Shown piece by piece: positions 61,687 through 64,000 of a DNA stretch of 64,000 bases. Both the position numbers and the translations under genes were made by a program. The notes under the pieces were generated by a model. The model did no database searches, was not told where the DNA came from, and saw nothing but the letters and a program-made list of their open reading frames with translations. Numbering within the stretch: position 1 is the stretch's first letter; each line of letters starts with the position of its first letter. The stretch is taken from assembly GCA_958453305.1 (NCBI GenBank), contig CAUDXH010000001.1:1-64000 (forward strand), in the 5' to 3' direction. This DNA is from an uncultured Bacteroides sp. (lineage in GTDB: Bacteria; Bacteroidota; Bacteroidia; Bacteroidales; Bacteroidaceae).

Positions 61687-61694
61687 TATCTTTG
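61687..61694 (+). promoter_or_regulatory. Promoter -7 element for the thioesterase-dprA operon
   Basis: TATCTTTG, an exact TAnnTTTG match, 27 bases upstream of the thioesterase ATG. Confidence 0.6.
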
Positions 61695-61721
61695 CAATCA
61701 GACTAAACCAACCGGAAAACA

Positions 61722-62129
61722 ATGGAAAAATATATTTATGAACTGACCATGAAGGTACGCGATTATGAATGCGACCTGCAAGGCATTGTAAACAATGCCA
61801 ATTACCAGCACTACATTGAGCACACCCGCCACGAGTTCCTCAGTTCGGCAGGCATCAGTTTTGCCCGCCTCCATGAGCAAGGCATTGACCCCGTAGTGGC
61901 ACGCCTCAGTATGGCTTTCAAGACACCACTCCGCAGCGGAGACGAGTTTATATCCAAGCTTTACCTCAAGAAAGAAGGAATCAAATATACCTTCTTTCAA
62001 GATATCTTCCGTCTGCCCGACATGAAGCCCGTGATCAAAGCCACTGTAGAAACGGTTTGTCTCATCAACGGTCGCTTAGGAGAAAGCCATTTGCTGAACG
62101 ACACTTTTTCACCCTACTTAAATGAATGA
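61722..62129 (+). CDS. Acyl-CoA thioesterase, hotdog fold (YbgC/FadM type)
   Basis: A 135-aa 4HBT-family protein. RDYECDLQGIVNNANYQHYIEHTRHEFL holds the catalytic Asp in the usual DxxGIVxNxxY arrangement (quoted part: CDLQGIVNNANYQHYIEH). Such enzymes release free acids from acyl-CoA; the chain length is not readable. It overlaps dprA by 8 bases and must share its transcript. Confidence 0.9.
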   Translation: MEKYIYELTMKVRDYECDLQGIVNNANYQHYIEHTRHEFLSSAGISFARLHEQGIDPVVARLSMAFKTPLRSGDEFISKLYLKKEGIKYTFFQDIFRLPDMKPVIKATVETVCLINGRLGESHLLNDTFSPYLNE

Positions 62130-63231
62130 AGAAACCCTATATACCCTTGCCCTGACCCGCATTCCCGGTTTGGGACTCATCGGAGCGCACCGGTTGCTTG
62201 CTGTAGCCGGCAGTGCTTCTGAAATCTTCCTCCATACCAAAGAGCTGATACAAAGCATGCCCGACTTTCCCAAGCGTCTGACTCATGCTTTTGAATGTCC
62301 TGAAACCCTCCGCCTCTGTGAAGCCGAATTGCAGTTTGCCGAAAAAAACCAGATTCGTCCGCTCACCGCAGCCGACCCTGACTATCCGTCACGGCTACGC
62401 GAATGCGACGATGCCCCACTCCTTTTGTTTTACCGAGGTACTGCCAACCTCAACAGCCTGCACATACTCAGTGTCGTAGGCACACGCCATGTCACCGAAT
62501 ACGGCAAAGGCCTCTGTCTTCGCTTCATGGAAGAACTAAAGGAGTTACTGCCCGACGTTGTGATTGTAAGCGGACTGGCATACGGCGTTGACATTCATGC
62601 TCACCGGGCTGCCCTTCAATGTAGACTTGACACCATCGGCGTATTGGCACACGGACTTGACCGCATCTATCCTAACGTACACCGGCACACGGCAGCTCAA
62701 ATGACTCATCAGGGGGGATTGCTCACCGAATACCCCAGCGGAACGAACCCCGACCGCCAGAACTTCATCAAGCGAAACCGCATTGTAGCCGGAATCAGCG
62801 ATGCCACCATCGTCATTGAGTCGGCAGCCAAAGGCGGCTCTCTCATCACTGCCGATATTGCTGAAAGCTATAACCGCGACTGCTTTGCCTTTCCGGGACG
62901 CATCGGCGATACCTACTCAGAAGGATGTAATAACCTCATCAAATCCAATCGTGCCATACTGTTGCAAAGTGCAGAAGAGTTGGTCAAAGCCATGAATTGG
63001 GATGCAGTCCACACAACGCCGCAAACCATACAGCGCCAACTTTTCCTTGACTTCACCCCTGAAGAGGAGAAGGTGGTCAACCTGCTCAATAAACATACGG
63101 AAGGCTTACAGATTAACCAACTGGTCGTTCAAAGTAACATTCCTATCAACCGCATGACCGGCATTCTTTTTGAACTGGAAATGAAAGGTATCATCCGAGC
63201 CTTGGCAGGAGGAGTTTATTGTTTCGTGTAA
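62122..63231 (+). CDS. dprA: DNA processing protein DprA
   Basis: DprA loads RecA on incoming single-stranded DNA during natural transformation, and is widespread even where competence is unknown. The 369-aa protein has an N-terminal helix-hairpin-helix part (TRIPGLGLIGAHRLL), the Rossmann-like core VVGTRHVTEYGKGLCLRF, SGLAYGVDIHAHRAAL, IKRNRIVAGISDATIVIESAAKGGSLITA (quoted: RNRIVAGISDATIVIESAAKGG) and a C-terminal winged-helix part. Confidence 0.95.
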   Translation: MNEETLYTLALTRIPGLGLIGAHRLLAVAGSASEIFLHTKELIQSMPDFPKRLTHAFECPETLRLCEAELQFAEKNQIRPLTAADPDYPSRLRECDDAPLLLFYRGTANLNSLHILSVVGTRHVTEYGKGLCLRFMEELKELLPDVVIVSGLAYGVDIHAHRAALQCRLDTIGVLAHGLDRIYPNVHRHTAAQMTHQGGLLTEYPSGTNPDRQNFIKRNRIVAGISDATIVIESAAKGGSLITADIAESYNRDCFAFPGRIGDTYSEGCNNLIKSNRAILLQSAEELVKAMNWDAVHTTPQTIQRQLFLDFTPEEEKVVNLLNKHTEGLQINQLVVQSNIPINRMTGILFELEMKGIIRALAGGVYCFV

Positions 63232-63611
63232 ACTCCTTTTTTCTCTCTTTCTTTTCTACCTCCCAGCAATTACCTGATTTAAATAAGGATACTAAAAGAA
63301 AGTACTTCTATACCATTCCCTCCATTGCTCAATGGCAATTTATTGAAAAAGCGATGAAAGACATTGGTATAGACCCTAATGCAGCTGATGAAAACTGTCG
63401 CTTAAAACCCTATGTCAAATATTGGACAGCCAACCATGCTACAGATGATTACAACCAAGAAAGTGGACGATTGTATTCATATACTTATGAAATATTGAAA
63501 GGTTATGATACGATGACAGAACATCAGCCATACTATTCTTTTGAATTAAGAATGAAAAAGCAACCTTATCGCTGTATTATTATTGAGAATCCCAAATATC
63601 AAGGATATTGA
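63219..63611 (+). CDS. Hypothetical AT-rich open frame after dprA
   Basis: An open frame of up to 130 aa begins in the tail of dprA (TTG at 63219, no ATG before 63354). The first 17 residues are hydrophobic, then a polar protein with KYFYTIPSIAQWQFIEKAMK, DDYNQESGRLYSYTYEIL and MKKQPYRCIIIENPKYQGY (quoted in parts). I do not recognise it. Codon use is more AT-rich than in its neighbours, and no promoter or start is clear, so a 5'-truncated gene or a foreign fragment is likely. A strong terminator follows. Confidence 0.5.
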   Translation: MFRVNSFFLSFFSTSQQLPDLNKDTKRKYFYTIPSIAQWQFIEKAMKDIGIDPNAADENCRLKPYVKYWTANHATDDYNQESGRLYSYTYEILKGYDTMTEHQPYYSFELRMKKQPYRCIIIENPKYQGY

Positions 63612-63618
63612 ATACAGC

Positions 63619-63666
63619 AACCTCCTTCATTCTTCCTAAGTAATCACCGGAAGAATGAAGGAGGTT
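63619..63666. terminator. Strong terminator after the dprA region
   Basis: A perfect 18-bp stem (63619-63636 with 63649-63666) has a 12-nt loop, and CGTTTTT follows. It works for the plus strand; the complementary strand has a weaker T-run. Confidence 0.88.
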
Positions 63667-63681
63667 CGTTTTTGAGTACTC

Positions 63682-63850
63682 TTACATTCCCCAAATCCAG
63701 ATTTTCCGTCCGCCGAACGATTCGGTGCGGTGCCATATTTTATCCTCCCATGAAACACCCTTGTCACGGTTGAATAGAATGGAAAATAACCTCCCGGTAA
63801 ATGGCATTGGCTATGCGCAGCGGTGTTTCATAAGATGTTGTATGATAGCA
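63682..63850 (-). pseudogene. Relic of an AAA-ATPase / PD-(D/E)XK-type protein gene
   Basis: On the minus strand TSYETPLRIANAIYREVIFH and ...SIQP are followed by a stop. One base shift later, DKGVSWEDKIWHRTESFGGRKIWIWGM (quoted: WEDKIWHRTESFGGRK) ends with TAA (63682-63684). These resemble the middle and the C-terminus of the large AAA-ATPase-like/DUF1703 proteins that are common in Bacteroides. If so, most of the gene is deleted. The match is from memory of the family motifs. Confidence 0.55.
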
Positions 63851-64000
63851 AAGGTACTAAAAAACGGTATATTTGAAAGCAAACCGTCTGGATTGAGTCG
63901 TACAAATGGAGAAAAAACACCCCGGATGCCTCAGCAGTTTCCGCACGGTAGTGATTGGGGTTCTTTCATCGCTTTCGTATTTTGTCATTTTTCCTCGCCG

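Larger units (their letters stand above)
63612..64000. other. Intergenic end region with a terminator and a gene relic
   Basis: After the orphan frame there is a terminator (63619-63666), then a minus-strand relic of an ATPase/nuclease-like gene (63682-63850) with a promoter-like element (63849-63856). From about 63857 to the window end no gene can be supported. Confidence 0.6.

Overview
The window is chromosomal DNA of a gut-type Bacteroidota, most likely family Bacteroidaceae (Bacteroides or Phocaeicola). The evidence is the gene content (SecDF fusion, MetG with a C-terminal tRNA-binding domain, two-subunit 2-oxoacid:ferredoxin oxidoreductase, SDR-type threonine dehydrogenase, DUF3467, DUF2851, DUF4369, WbqC) and promoters that fit the Bacteroides -7 consensus TAnnTTTG. 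The genus call is inference. No CRISPR array, intact phage, intact insertion sequence or replication origin was seen.

Region 1 (1-18.9 kb, minus strand) is a fused str-S10-spc-alpha cluster read from rpsL to rplQ: rpsL, rpsG, fusA, rpsJ, the S10 block, the spc block with secY and map, then infA, rpmJ, rpsM, rpsK, rpsD, rpoA and rplQ. It has no tuf and no adk, and it ends in a strong terminator at 183-210. rpmJ and rpmD are very short but intact. A DUF3467 gene with its own promoter and terminator precedes rpsL.

Region 2 (18.9-20.7 kb) has no intact gene. It holds the remains of a secreted transglutaminase-like lipoprotein gene, a cluster of CCTACAC/GTGTAGG repeats and other short repeats.

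Region 3 (20.7-29.7 kb, minus strand) carries an MFS exporter, a YgjP-like metallopeptidase, a ComM/YifB AAA ATPase, a DUF4369/thioredoxin-fold lipoprotein without its CXXC cysteines, a MATE transporter, an abundant-type TPR lipoprotein and XerD. Region 4 (29.7-36.3 kb, plus strand) is aroQ-pyk-O-methyltransferase-rbfA-LolC/E-like permease, then metG. Region 5 (36.4-41 kb, plus strand) is a small surface-glycan locus: flippase, unknown glycosyltransferase-like protein, LicD protein and a second glycosyltransferase.

Region 6 (41-52.4 kb) is central metabolism and export: pckA, upp, the KorAB-type oxidoreductase, tRNA-Arg(CCU), the divergent threonine-to-glycine pair kbl/tdh, and secDF. Region 7 (52.6-59.3 kb, minus strand) runs dapB, two tandem signal peptidase I genes, wbqC, two overlapping rhomboid genes and an endonuclease/exonuclease/phosphatase protein. 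The second signal peptidase lacks both residues of the Ser/Lys catalytic dyad and looks like a pseudoenzyme; this is the most interesting point in the window. Region 8 (59.3-64 kb) has DUF2851, a tRNA-dihydrouridine synthase, a hotdog thioesterase, dprA, an AT-rich orphan reading frame and the relic of an AAA-ATPase/PD-(D/E)XK-type gene.
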